From contig NZ_JAFCJZ010000041.1 of the NCBI RefSeq assembly GCF_018130765.1, forward strand, positions 1 to 33,448: a DNA stretch of 33,448 nt, in the 5' to 3' direction. The number at the start of each line of letters is the position of its first letter. Position 1 is the stretch's first letter. Under the pieces are notes generated by a model that worked only from the letters and a program-made list of their open reading frames with translations, ran no database searches and was not told the origin of the DNA. This DNA comes from Bradyrhizobium iriomotense (lineage in GTDB: Bacteria; Pseudomonadota; Alphaproteobacteria; Rhizobiales; Xanthobacteraceae). The translations under genes were made by a program, and so were the position numbers. Shown piece after piece: positions 24,391 to 32,700 of the stretch.

Positions 24391-24416
24391 ATCTTCCTCC
24401 TTGAAATGGGAGGAAG
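24391..24416 (-). promoter_or_regulatory. Hairpin enclosing the metacaspase ribosome-binding site
   Basis: On the mRNA strand CUUCCUCC (24416-24409), an eight-base loop CAUUUCAA and GGAGGAAG (24400-24393) form a perfect eight-base-pair stem. The right arm is the Shine-Dalgarno of the metacaspase gene, two bases before its AUG. Closed, it would block initiation. The base pairing is plain; its use as a switch is inference. Confidence 0.55.
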
Positions 24417-24490
24417 GCTAGCAAAGGCAATGTCGTTATGCAACTCAAGGGTAACAGCGCGGACTATATCACGCTTTGCGGGCGTGCGTC

Positions 24491-25189
24491 CTATCGGTTG
24501 CCGTTGCCGAACAGCGCGGCAAACTGCTTCTCGCCGGTGCGGGTGAAGTTCACGACGCGGCTGCCGGGCGTGGGATCGCGCGCGGCCCATTTCAGCTCGG
24601 CAAAGCGCTGCATCATGGCGGCCCCTAACGTGCCGGCGAGGTGGTGACGCCGTTCGCTCCAGTCGAGGCAGGCCTTGCAGACCGGGCGACGCGGATGGGC
24701 CAGCATGTCGGGAGAGATCTGCAGGTGCTTGGCGAGGAAGCGCTCGCCCTCGGCCGTCAGCTCGATCTCCTGCTTCTTCTGCTTCACGAGATGCCGCTCG
24801 CGCAAGGAGTCGAGCATCTGCACGCCGAGATCGCCGGCGAGATGGTCGTAGCAGATCCGCGCGCGCCGCAGCGCCGGATCCTTCGGGCCCGTGCGCACGC
24901 GCATGTGGCCGGTGCGCGCGGCGAGACCTGCGAGCCCTTCGAGCACGCCGGCGACGTCGTCGTCGGTGAGGCGGTAGTAGCGGTGGCGGCCCTGCTTCTC
25001 CGGCTCGATCAGTCCGCCGGCCTCGAGCTTGGCCAGATGCGAGCTCGCGGTTTGCGGCGTGATGCCGGCCTCCTGCGCCAGCTCGCTCGCGGTGAGCGCG
25101 CGGCCGTTCATCAGCGCCGTGAGCATATTGGCGCGGGCGGGGTCGCCGACCAGCGAGGCGACCATGGCGATGTCGGGGCCTGATTTCAT
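24491..25189 (-). CDS. ArsR-type winged-helix transcriptional regulator
   Basis: A 232-residue regulator, larger than a classical ArsR (about 100). The N-terminal winged helix has DPARANMLTALMNGRALTASELAQEAGITPQTASSHLAKLEAGGLIEPEKQGRHRYYRL at about 16-75, with the recognition helix around TPQTASSHLAKL and the wing at KQGRHRYYRL. A C-terminal domain (about 100-230) is probably for sensing or dimerisation and contains the motif CKACLDW near 171-177 (two Cys) and SERRHHLAG. Metal or small-molecule sensing is possible. The ATG at 25189 was preferred over longer frames. It is divergent from the NIPSNAP gene, so it likely controls that operon and itself. It lies upstream of the metacaspase on the same strand; co-transcription is possible. 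Confidence 0.85.
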   Translation of the reverse strand: MKSGPDIAMVASLVGDPARANMLTALMNGRALTASELAQEAGITPQTASSHLAKLEAGGLIEPEKQGRHRYYRLTDDDVAGVLEGLAGLAARTGHMRVRTGPKDPALRRARICYDHLAGDLGVQMLDSLRERHLVKQKKQEIELTAEGERFLAKHLQISPDMLAHPRRPVCKACLDWSERRHHLAGTLGAAMMQRFAELKWAARDPTPGSRVVNFTRTGEKQFAALFGNGNR

Positions 25190-25248
25190 GCTTCGATGGT
25201 AGCCGAAGCATTGTGGTCGGGCAAGCGCGTAGCGTGTGGCTGCGAACA

Positions 25249-25280
25249 CGTCATTGCGAGCGAAGCGAAGCAATCCAGAA
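25249..25280. repeat. Half-copy of CGTCATTGCGAG-type repeat
   Basis: The sequence CGTCATTGCGAGCGAAGCGA, followed by AGCAATCCAGAA, is the widespread Bradyrhizobium half palindrome (CGTCATTGCGAG... / ...AGCAATCC). Only one arm is present. It occupies part of the 147-base divergent promoter region between the ArsR-like and NIPSNAP genes. Confidence 0.6.
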
Positions 25281-25336
25281 GCTTCAGCGGCGACGATGTT
25301 GCTTTGCCCGCTGCGACGACCAATCAGGAGCCCATC

Positions 25337-25645
25337 ATGTCCGTCACCGTCTTCATCCGCTACCAGCTCGATCCCTTCAAGCGCGCGCAGTTCGAGGAAT
25401 ATTCAAAACGCTGGCTCACCATCATCCCGAAATGCGGCGGCGACCTGATCGGCTATTTCATGCCGCATGAGGGCACCAACAACATCGCGTTTGCGCTGAT
25501 CACCTTCGAGAGCCTCGCCGCCTATGAGGCCTATCGCGACCGGCTGCGGCAGGACGCGGAGGGCATGGCGAACTTCCACTTCGCCGAGGAGCACAAATTC
25601 ATCCTCGCCGAAGAGCGCACCTTCCTGCGCAAGGTGGTATTGTAG
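25337..25645 (+). CDS. NIPSNAP-family protein
   Basis: A 102-residue protein with the dimeric ferredoxin-like fold of NIPSNAP proteins: VTVFIRYQLDPFKRAQFEEYSKRW, then GGDLIGYFMPHEG, FALITFESLAAYEAYRDRL and FLRKVVL at the end. In bacteria these small proteins usually accompany catabolic or stress genes, and their biochemical role is largely unknown. CAGGAG eight bases before the ATG marks the start; a longer frame would run into a repeat. It is the first gene of a likely three-gene unit with the ABM and PEPM-family genes, divergent from the ArsR-like regulator. Confidence 0.86.
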   Translation: MSVTVFIRYQLDPFKRAQFEEYSKRWLTIIPKCGGDLIGYFMPHEGTNNIAFALITFESLAAYEAYRDRLRQDAEGMANFHFAEEHKFILAEERTFLRKVVL

Positions 25646-25654
25646 GTCACGCCA

Positions 25655-25720
25655 GCATGATCCGGACCCGAAGGGCCGCGTTAGCGCAAAATGCAACGCG
25701 GTTTTCCGAAACAGATCATA
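25655..25720. repeat. GCATGATC...GATCAT type repeat between NIPSNAP and ABM genes
   Basis: GCATGATCCGG at 25655 and AGATCATA at the end frame a core hairpin CCGCGTT/AACGCGG (25676-25682 with 25695-25701) and the segment GGTTTTCCGAAACAGATCA. This closely resembles a repeat frequent in rhizobia. It sits inside the presumed operon and could attenuate or stabilise the message. Confidence 0.65.
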
Positions 25721-25741
25721 CTCACATAAGAGGAGACGCCC

Positions 25742-26092
25742 ATGATCGCCGTGATCTTCGAGGTCTGGCCCAAGCCGGAACACCGCCAGACCTATTTCGA
25801 CCTCGCAGCCGATCTGAAGCCTCTCCTGCAAACTATCGACGGCTTCATCTCGGTCGAGCGTTTCGAGAGCCTGACCGAGAAGGGCAAGATCCTGTCGGTG
25901 TCGTTCTGGCGGGATGAGGCGGCCGTGCAGGCCTGGCGCAACACCATGGAGCACCGCCGCACCCAGGCGAGGGGCAGGGCACAGATCTTTGCCGATTATC
26001 ACCTGCGCATCGCCAGCGTCATCCGCGACTACGGCATGAACGATCGCGACGAGGCGCCGAAGGACAGCCGTGCGGTGCACGACGCGCACTAG
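25742..26092 (+). CDS. Antibiotic biosynthesis monooxygenase (ABM)-domain protein
   Basis: A 116-residue cytoplasmic protein with an ABM domain (about 1-95): MIAVIFEVWPKPEHRQTYFD, LKPLLQTIDGFISVERFESL and ILSVSFWRDEAAVQAWRN. Its length and the FEVWP start resemble the YqjZ-type branch. The dimeric barrel fold is used by heme-degrading and quinol monooxygenases, but no specific residue set was recognised. The C-terminal tail (DEAPKDSRAVHDAH) is polar. GAGGAG precedes the ATG. A short repeat (25655-25720) separates it from the NIPSNAP gene; translation otherwise continues on the same strand into the PEPM-like gene. Confidence 0.85.
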   Translation: MIAVIFEVWPKPEHRQTYFDLAADLKPLLQTIDGFISVERFESLTEKGKILSVSFWRDEAAVQAWRNTMEHRRTQARGRAQIFADYHLRIASVIRDYGMNDRDEAPKDSRAVHDAH

Positions 26093-26143
26093 CGCGTCCG
26101 AGCCAGCGTGCCTATCTCTGCGCGGTCAACAAGGGAGAGAAAC

Positions 26144-26953
26144 ATGCACGTGACGACCGCGGACAAGCGCGCGACGTTCAAGAAGATGCACGAGAGTGGC
26201 TGCTTCATCCTGCCCAATCCGGTCGACGTCGGCAGCGCCAAGGCGTTGCAGCATCTCGGTTTCAAGGCGATCGCGTCATCGAGCGCGGGCTTTGCCTGGA
26301 CCGTCGGCAAGGCCGACAATCACGTCACCGTCGAGGACGTCTGTCAGCATCTGGCAGCATTGAGCTCGGCCGTCGACATCCCCGTGAACGCTGATTTCGA
26401 GGGCGGCTTCGCCGTCGAGCCGGACAAGGTCGCCGACAATGTCGAGCGCTGTGTGCGGACCGGCGTCGCCGGCCTGTCGATCGAGGATTCCACCGGCGAC
26501 AAGGATAAGCCGCTCTACGACCGCGCAGTGGCGGTCGAGCGCATCAAGGCCTCGCGCAAGGCGATCGGCGACAGCGGCACGCTGCTGGTCGGCCGCTGCG
26601 AGGCGTATCTCTGGGGCGTGACCGATCTCACGCTCGTCATCGACCGGCTCACCGCCTACGCCGACGCCGGTGCCGACTGCCTCTACGCGCCGGGCCTGAA
26701 AACGCGCGAGGACATTGCCGCGGTGGTGAAGGCTGTCGCACCGAAGCCGTTCAATCTTTTGATCGGCGGCTCCGGCCTGTCGCTCAAGGAAGCCGAAGAT
26801 CTCGGCGTGCGCCGCATCAGCGTCGGCGGCTCGCTCGCTCGCGCCGCCTGGGGCGGCTTCATGCGCGCCGCGAAGGAGATGGCGGAGAAGGGAACGTTCA
26901 CCGAGCTCGGCAGCGGCTATCCGGGCGGCGAGCTCAACAAGATGTTTGGCTAG
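26144..26953 (+). CDS. Isocitrate lyase/PEP mutase superfamily enzyme
   Basis: A 269-residue TIM-barrel protein. Blocks LPNPVDVGSAKAL, FKAIASSSAGFAWTVGKADN, VDIPVNADFEGGF and GVAGLSIEDSTG are those of the ICL/PEPM superfamily, with NADFEGGF holding the metal-binding Asp. The conserved LVGRCEAY follows at about 148-155, and GLSLKEAEDLGVRRISVGG later. It lacks the KKCGH loop of isocitrate lyase and the PEP mutase specificity block, so it is an oxaloacetate decarboxylase-like or 2-methylisocitrate lyase-like member of unknown substrate. The ATG at 26144 is preceded by AAGGGAGAG; a GTG at 26108 is not favoured. It closes the unit before a hairpin at 26966-26992. Confidence 0.86.
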   Translation: MHVTTADKRATFKKMHESGCFILPNPVDVGSAKALQHLGFKAIASSSAGFAWTVGKADNHVTVEDVCQHLAALSSAVDIPVNADFEGGFAVEPDKVADNVERCVRTGVAGLSIEDSTGDKDKPLYDRAVAVERIKASRKAIGDSGTLLVGRCEAYLWGVTDLTLVIDRLTAYADAGADCLYAPGLKTREDIAAVVKAVAPKPFNLLIGGSGLSLKEAEDLGVRRISVGGSLARAAWGGFMRAAKEMAEKGTFTELGSGYPGGELNKMFG

Positions 26954-26965
26954 AGCCAAACGAAA

Positions 26966-26992
26966 AGCGGCGGGATGTCGAGTCCCGCCGCT
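26966..26992. terminator. Bidirectional hairpin terminator
   Basis: A perfect 10-base-pair stem (AGCGGCGGGA at 26966-26975 with 26983-26992) and a seven-base loop. On the minus strand it is followed by TTTTCGTTT, fitting termination of the gene at 27007-27402. On the plus strand the tail is CTACCTTG, so it is weaker for the PEPM-like gene. Confidence 0.75.
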
Positions 26993-27006
26993 CTACCTTG
27001 TGACTG

Positions 27007-27402
27007 TTACTTCGCGCCCTCAGACGGAGCGGCCGGATCCGGGGCCGGCTTGCTTGGCGCAGCACCCGTGGTCATACCCGGCTCGGTGTTGCTGCGCGGC
27101 GGCGTCACGTCACGCATGCCGGGAGGGGCGGCCGGTTTGGCCGGCGCCGACTGCTGAGCAGTCCGCGACGTCGGCTCGTTGCTCGCCTGGTTGCCCGTGG
27201 TGCTGTTGTTCAGGCCGTAGAACACGGCGCCGAGCACCAGGGCGACGGCCACGGCAAACAGCGCGATCCTGCCGCTGGAGGCAGGGCCTTCGCCAAGCTC
27301 GGGATCGGCCTGAAGGTCGCCATCCCGGCGTGCCGCGCGAAGATACTCATCGTCGGCGAGGTTCGGGCGATACGGATCGTTGGGAAAACGGTCGTCAGCC
27401 AT
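27007..27402 (-). CDS. Small single-span membrane protein, unknown
   Basis: A 131-residue protein with an N-terminal charged region (about 1-42, FPNDPYRPNLADDEYLRAARRDG), one membrane segment (about 45-65, RIALFAVAVALVLGAVFYGL) and a Pro/Ala/Ser-rich, low-complexity C-terminal part. By charge (RRDG before, NNSTTG after) the tail is probably periplasmic. No catalytic motif is present. A strong GAGGAG ribosome-binding site precedes the ATG at 27402, and a possible EcfG-type promoter lies at 27434-27459. The terminator at 26966 closes it. It could be a stress-related envelope factor, but this comes only from the promoter guess. Confidence 0.75.
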   Translation of the reverse strand: MADDRFPNDPYRPNLADDEYLRAARRDGDLQADPELGEGPASSGRIALFAVAVALVLGAVFYGLNNSTTGNQASNEPTSRTAQQSAPAKPAAPPGMRDVTPPRSNTEPGMTTGAAPSKPAPDPAAPSEGAK

Positions 27403-27433
27403 CGATTGGTCTCCTCGGTTATTGCGCCGGGAC

Positions 27434-27459
27434 AACCCTCAGCTGCGAGATTCTGTTCC
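27434..27459 (-). promoter_or_regulatory. Candidate EcfG (general stress sigma) promoter
   Basis: On the minus strand GGAAC (27459-27455) is followed after 17 bases by GGTT (27437-27434). The alphaproteobacterial EcfG/RpoE2 consensus is GGAAC, 16-17 bases, CGTT. There is one mismatch and the spacing is right. The distance to the ATG at 27402 leaves a leader of about 25 bases including the ribosome-binding site. Confidence 0.4.
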
Positions 27460-27567
27460 GCCCCCTTTATGCTTTCGTCGCGTGTTGCCTCAAGCCCGGG
27501 AATCGGGAACCTGTTCCGTCGGGAGCCCCGTGCATGAGTTCCATTGTGCGAGGGAGGGAACAGGGCG

Positions 27568-28212
27568 ATGTGGAGCCTGCCACCGACCGATACCGTGCTG
27601 CATTTCCTGACGCTGGTTGCATTGGCCGCGCAGGGCATGACGGCTGCGCTCGCTGCCGGACGCCGCAGCATGGATTGGCTGGGCGTCTGCTTCCTCGGCT
27701 GCATCACTGCGCTCGGCGGCGGCACGCTACGCGATCTCTTCCTCGGACATTATCCGCTGGCCTGGGTGCAGAACCCCATCTATCTCGCGCTCGCCGGCGG
27801 CGCCGCCTTCGTCACCATCCTGATTGCGCGTCTCGTGCACCGGCTGAAGGTCGCCTTCATCGTGCTCGATGCCATCGGCCTCGTCGTCTTCACCATGACC
27901 GGCTGCGACGTTGCCTGGCAGATGGACGCGACGCTGCCGATCGTGATCGTCTCCGGCATGGTGACGGGCTGCGCCGGCGGCGTGCTCCGCGATGTGCTCT
28001 GCAACGACGTGCCGCTGCTGTTCCGCTCCGAGCTCTACGCCAGCGTCTCGGTGGTGACGGGCCTGTTCTACGCCACCGCCTTCGGCCTCAACCTCAACGC
28101 CGAGCTATGGACCATTTTGACCTTCATCCTCGGCATCAGCTTCCGCCTGCTCGCGGTGCGCTACAAATGGGAGATGCCGAAATTCGTGTTCACGGGTGAG
28201 GAGGAGAGGTAG
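27568..28212 (+). CDS. Trimeric intracellular cation channel (TRIC/UPF0126) family protein
   Basis: A 214-residue inner-membrane protein with about seven hydrophobic helices arranged as two repeats. Each repeat has the family signature: ITALGGGTLRDLFLGHYPLAWV near 50-71 and VTGCAGGVLRDVLCNDVPLLFRSELYA near 132-158. Bacterial TRIC channels are K+-selective homotrimers, which the duplicated GGG(V/T)LRD motifs support. The ATG at 27568 has GGGAGGGAACAGGG upstream; an earlier GTG at 27544 is less probable. The last residues (FVFTGEEER) form a charged cytoplasmic or periplasmic tail. It ends 27 bases from the convergent cytochrome gene. Confidence 0.92.
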   Translation: MWSLPPTDTVLHFLTLVALAAQGMTAALAAGRRSMDWLGVCFLGCITALGGGTLRDLFLGHYPLAWVQNPIYLALAGGAAFVTILIARLVHRLKVAFIVLDAIGLVVFTMTGCDVAWQMDATLPIVIVSGMVTGCAGGVLRDVLCNDVPLLFRSELYASVSVVTGLFYATAFGLNLNAELWTILTFILGISFRLLAVRYKWEMPKFVFTGEEER

Positions 28213-28239
28213 AGGTGACGAGAAGGAGGCAGCGTTGAG

Positions 28240-29478
28240 CTACGGTTCCTCCTTCCTTGCCTTCGCCACCTGCGACGGCGTCACCACTGGGGCGGCGTTG
28301 CCCCAGGAATTGCGGATGTAGTTCGTCACCGCCGCGATCTCGCTGTTGGACAATGTCTTGGCATAGGGCGGCATCTCGCCGGTGTTCGGTGCGCGCGGCG
28401 TCGTCACGGTGTAGGCGCCGTCGAGGATGAGGCGCAGGGTCGAGGATGGATTGACCGATTGCAGCAGCGCATTGCCGGGCAGCGGCGGATAGATTCGCGG
28501 CGCTCCCGTGCCGTCGGCTTCGTGGCAGGCGATGCAGAGCTTTGCGTAGACCGCCTGGCCGGCCTTCATCTCGGCATCGTCGGGCGGCGTCACGATCGTC
28601 TCGCGCCGCGCCGGCGGCAGGCTTTTCAGATACAGCGCGATTGCGCGGACATCGGCCTCGCTCATCTTCGCCGTGGATTTGACGATCACCTCGGCCATCG
28701 GGCCGCCGGCATGGCTGTTTGCGTTGCGCCCGCTTTGCAGATACTCCGCGATGTCCCCCTCGCTCCAGGATTTCAGCCCGGTGCGCGCGGCGCCATCGAG
28801 CCTTGGCGCGTACCAGCCTCCGACCTCGTTGCCCGACAGCGCCTGGGCCTGCTTGTCCGCGCCAAAATAGTTCTTGGGCGTGTGGCAGGCGCCGCAATGG
28901 CTGAGCCCGGTGACGAGATAGCCGCCTCTGTTCCACGCCGCACTCTGGTTCTGGTCCGGCTCGAACAGGCCGGGCTTGAAATACATGGCATTCCAGATCC
29001 GCATCAGGCGGCGGTAGCCGAACGGCCAGCGCAGCTCCGGCGGCTTGTTGCGGCTCGTCACCGGTGCAAGCGTGCCGAGATAGGCCCGGATCGCCAGCGT
29101 GTCGTCCTTGGTCATCTTCGTGAAGTAGGGGTAGGGGAAGGCCGGGTAATAATTCGATCCGTCCGGCGCGATGCCGTAGCGCAGAGCGCGGGTGAAATCG
29201 GCATCCGCCCAGGCGCCGATCCCGGTGTCGCGGTCGGGCGTCAGGTTCGGCGCATAGATCGCGCCGAAGGGCGTGTCGATGCGCTTTCCGCCCGCGAACG
29301 GCTTTGCCGGATCGGCGGTGTGGCAGCCCGCGCAGTCGCCGGCCTCGACCAGCGTCTTGCCATAGGCGATCAGCTCCGGCGACGGTTCGGCGGCACCGGC
29401 CGCGCTTGTGACCGTACCTGCAACCGCACTGCACAACGCCAAACCCGCAAGAGCCAATCCAGTCAGAATCGTCCGCAT
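28240..29478 (-). CDS. Triheme cytochrome c, alcohol-dehydrogenase-subunit-type
   Basis: A 412-residue periplasmic c-type cytochrome with a signal peptide (MRTILTGLALAGLALCSAVA...). Three covalent heme sites are visible: CAGCH (C49, C52, H53), CGACH (C195, C198, H199) and CIACH (C315, C318, H319). Each sits in its own cytochrome c domain of about 110 residues, with the axial Met likely in the IPM/PM segments (for example GEMPPY near 370). The arrangement and NLTPDRDTGIG motif resemble the membrane-associated triheme subunit of PQQ alcohol/aldehyde or gluconate dehydrogenases, which pass electrons to ubiquinone. No dehydrogenase partner is adjacent, so it may serve another donor. GCAGGAGAGG precedes the ATG. 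It converges on the TRIC gene. Confidence 0.92.
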   Translation of the reverse strand: MRTILTGLALAGLALCSAVAGTVTSAAGAAEPSPELIAYGKTLVEAGDCAGCHTADPAKPFAGGKRIDTPFGAIYAPNLTPDRDTGIGAWADADFTRALRYGIAPDGSNYYPAFPYPYFTKMTKDDTLAIRAYLGTLAPVTSRNKPPELRWPFGYRRLMRIWNAMYFKPGLFEPDQNQSAAWNRGGYLVTGLSHCGACHTPKNYFGADKQAQALSGNEVGGWYAPRLDGAARTGLKSWSEGDIAEYLQSGRNANSHAGGPMAEVIVKSTAKMSEADVRAIALYLKSLPPARRETIVTPPDDAEMKAGQAVYAKLCIACHEADGTGAPRIYPPLPGNALLQSVNPSSTLRLILDGAYTVTTPRAPNTGEMPPYAKTLSNSEIAAVTNYIRNSWGNAAPVVTPSQVAKARKEEP

Positions 29479-29759
29479 CGAAAGCCTCTCCTGCGACCAA
29501 TCGACCTTACCCGCGTGAAGGGAGCGTCAATTCATTTCGCGACGGCGGGGGTATGGTGACACAAATTGAAAATGCCCGATGCCTTTGCAGCCACGAAATT
29601 GCGATTTTTACCCGGCGCTCCCTTTGGTCCAGATTTCTGATGCGCCGCGTCAAATATCCGACATAGAGTGGCAGAGGTAGTCGGCGCGCCCTAGCTAAAA
29701 ACGACGGGCAGGCAACGGCTTAAGCAGCCAAACGCTCAAAAGGGCGGATGAGGACAAGA

Positions 29760-32700
29760 ATGGGCATCAACCAGGGTCCGATCAGTCTCGATCAAAAATA
29801 CACCCAGCAGACCGGACACGTCTTCACCACGGGCATCCAGGCCCTGGTCCGCCTGCCGATGGCCCAGATCCGACGGGATCGCGCCAACGGCCTCAACACC
29901 GCGGGCTTCATTTCCGGCTATCGCGGCTCGCCGCTCGGCGGCTATGACCAGCAACTCTTCGCCGCCCGCAAGCATCTTGAGCAGTACAACATCAAGTTCC
30001 AGCCCGGCGTGAACGAGGACCTCGCGGCAACCGCGGTCTGGGGCTCGCAGCAGCTCAACCTCTCGCCCGGCGCGAAGTATGACGGCGTGGTCGGCATCTG
30101 GTATGGCAAGGGCCCCGGCGTCGATCGCTGCGGCGACGTGTTCCGCCACGGCAATGCCGCCGGCTCGGCCAAGAACGGCGGCGTGCTCTGTCTTGCCGGC
30201 GACGACCACGGCGCAAAATCCTCGACCGTCCCGCATCAGTCCGACCATGCCTTCATCTCGGCGCTGATGCCGTATCTCTATCCCTCGAGCATCCATGAGA
30301 TGATCGAGATGGGCCTGCTCGGCATCGCGATGTCGCGCTATTCCGGCTGCTGGGTCGGCATGAAGGTGATCACGGAGACGGTGGAGACCACCGCCGAGAT
30401 CGACCTCACCGACGAGATGAAGCCCTTCATCATCCCCTCCGATTTCGAGCTGCCGCCCGGCGGCCTCAATCTGCGCTGGCCCGACGACCGCTTCGAGCAG
30501 GACCGCCGCCTGCAGGACTACAAGGGCTTTGCCGCGATCGCCTTTGCGCGCGCCAACAAGGTCAACCGCGTCACCATGGATTCGCCGAATGCGCGCTTCG
30601 GCATCATGGCCTCCGGCAAGAGCTATGAGGACGTGCGGCAGGCGCTGCGCGAGCTCGGGATTACGGAGGAGGTCGCCGCCAAGATCGGCCTTCGTCTCTA
30701 CAAGATCGGCATGCCCTGGCCGCTGGAGCCGGAAGGCGTGCGCCAGTTCGCGATCGGGCTCGAGGAGATCTTCATCGTCGAGGAACGCCGCGAGATCGTC
30801 GAGAACCAGGTCAAGCAGGAGCTGTTCAACTGGCGCGACGACGTCCGCCCGCGCATCGTCGGCAAGATGGACGAGCATGACAAGCGCTTCCTCACCTTCG
30901 CCGCCGAGCTCAGCGTCGCCTCGCTTGCGACCTCGCTCACCGAGCGACTTCTCCGACTTAATCTCAACCCCGAGATCGCGGAGATGCTCCGCGTCAAGGC
31001 CGACTGGTTCAATGGCCGTCAGGCGACCCAGATGCAGGCGGTCGCACCCGTCTCCCGCACCCCTTATTTCTGCTCCGGCTGTCCCCACAACACCTCGACC
31101 AAGGTCCCCGAGGGAAGTCGCGCGCTCGCCGGGATCGGCTGCCATTTCATGGCGCTGTGGATGGACCGCTCGACCGAGACCTTCACGCATATGGGCGGCG
31201 AGGGTGTGCCGTGGGTCGGCATCGCGCCCTTCACCAACGAGAACCACATCTTCGCCAATCTCGGCGACGGTACGTATTTCCACTCGGGAATTCTCGCCAT
31301 CCGCCAGGCGGTCGCCTCCGAGGCGAACATCACCTACAAAATTCTCTACAATGACGCCGTCGCGATGACCGGCGGTCAGCGCCATGACGGCGATCTCTCG
31401 CCGCAGAAGATCATGGCCCAGCTTCATGCCGAGGGCATCAGCGAGATTTATCTCGTCTCGGAAAATCCGGACGCCTATCCGGCTGACACCATCGCGCCCG
31501 GCGTGAAGAAATATCACCGCGACGAGCTGCAGAACGTCATGAAGATGTGCCGCGAGTACAAGGGCACGTCGGCCATCGTGTTCGTGCAGACCTGCGCCGC
31601 CGAGAAACGCCGCCGCCGCAAGCGCGGCCTGATGGAGGATCCGGCGCGCCGCGTCATGATCAACCCGGCGGTCTGCGAAGGCTGCGGCGATTGCTCGGTG
31701 CAGTCGAACTGCATCTCGGTCGAGCCGCTGGAGACCGAGTTCGGCCGCAAGCGCGCCATCAACCAGTCGTCCTGCAACAAGGACTATTCCTGCCTCAAAG
31801 GCTTCTGTCCGTCCTTCGTCACCATCGACGGCGGCGCGCCGCGCCACCGCGCGCCGGCCGAGCTCGTTGAGATCGGCGAGCTGCCCGAGCCGGCCTCGCG
31901 CCCGACGCTCGAGAAGCCCTATAACATCGCGGTTGGTGGCGTCGGCGGCACCGGCGTGCTGACCATCGGCGCGCTGCTCGGCATGGCCGCGCACATCGAG
32001 GGCAAGGCCTCGATGATCCTGGACATGTCGGGCCTGGCACAAAAGGGCGGGGCGGTGCTCAGCCATGTCCGCCTGTCGGATCATCCGGCCGAGGTGACCT
32101 GCTCGCGCATCGTCACCGGCACGGCCGATCTCGTGCTCGCCGCCGACGAGGTGGTCGCGGTTGCCAAGGACACCATCTCGCTCTGCGACTCCAGCCGCAC
32201 CCGCGGCGTCATCAACAGCCACGTCATCCCTACCGCCGATTTCATCCTCAACCGCGACTTCAACTTCCAGACCCGCAAGCTCAATGCGGTGCTGGAGACG
32301 GCGCTGCACAAGGACTCGGTGTTCTTCGACTTCACCAGGCCGGCCGAGCAGCTGCTCGGCGACAGCATCGCCACCAACATGATGATGATGGGCTATGCCT
32401 ATCAGAAGGGGCTGTTCCCGCTGTCGGCTGAAGCGATCGAGCAGGCCATCGAGGTCAATGGCGTCTCGATCAAGATGAACAAGGAAGCCTTCCGCCTCGG
32501 CCGCCTCGCGGTCGCCGATCCCCAGCGCCTTGCCGACATGCTGAAGGGGACGGACGAGGTGGTTGCGCCGAAGACGCTGGATGCCATGACGCTCGATGAG
32601 GTCATCGAGCACCGCGCCAAGCATCTGGCCGCCTATCAGAACACCCGTCTCGCCAAGCGCTATCGCAAGCTGGTCGACCAGGTGGGCGATGCCGCCAAGC

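Noticed and set aside
29525..29560. TTGACG on the minus strand as a promoter for the cytochrome gene
   Set aside because: The -35 is good, but no -10 better than three of six is found at 16-18 bases spacing.
29736..32624. A 962-residue open frame on the minus strand opposite the indolepyruvate oxidoreductase
   Set aside because: It is a shadow caused by the high GC content; its translation is rich in Arg, His, Leu, Asp and Ala without any family motif, while the plus strand encodes clear TPP, Fe-S and gamma-domain motifs.
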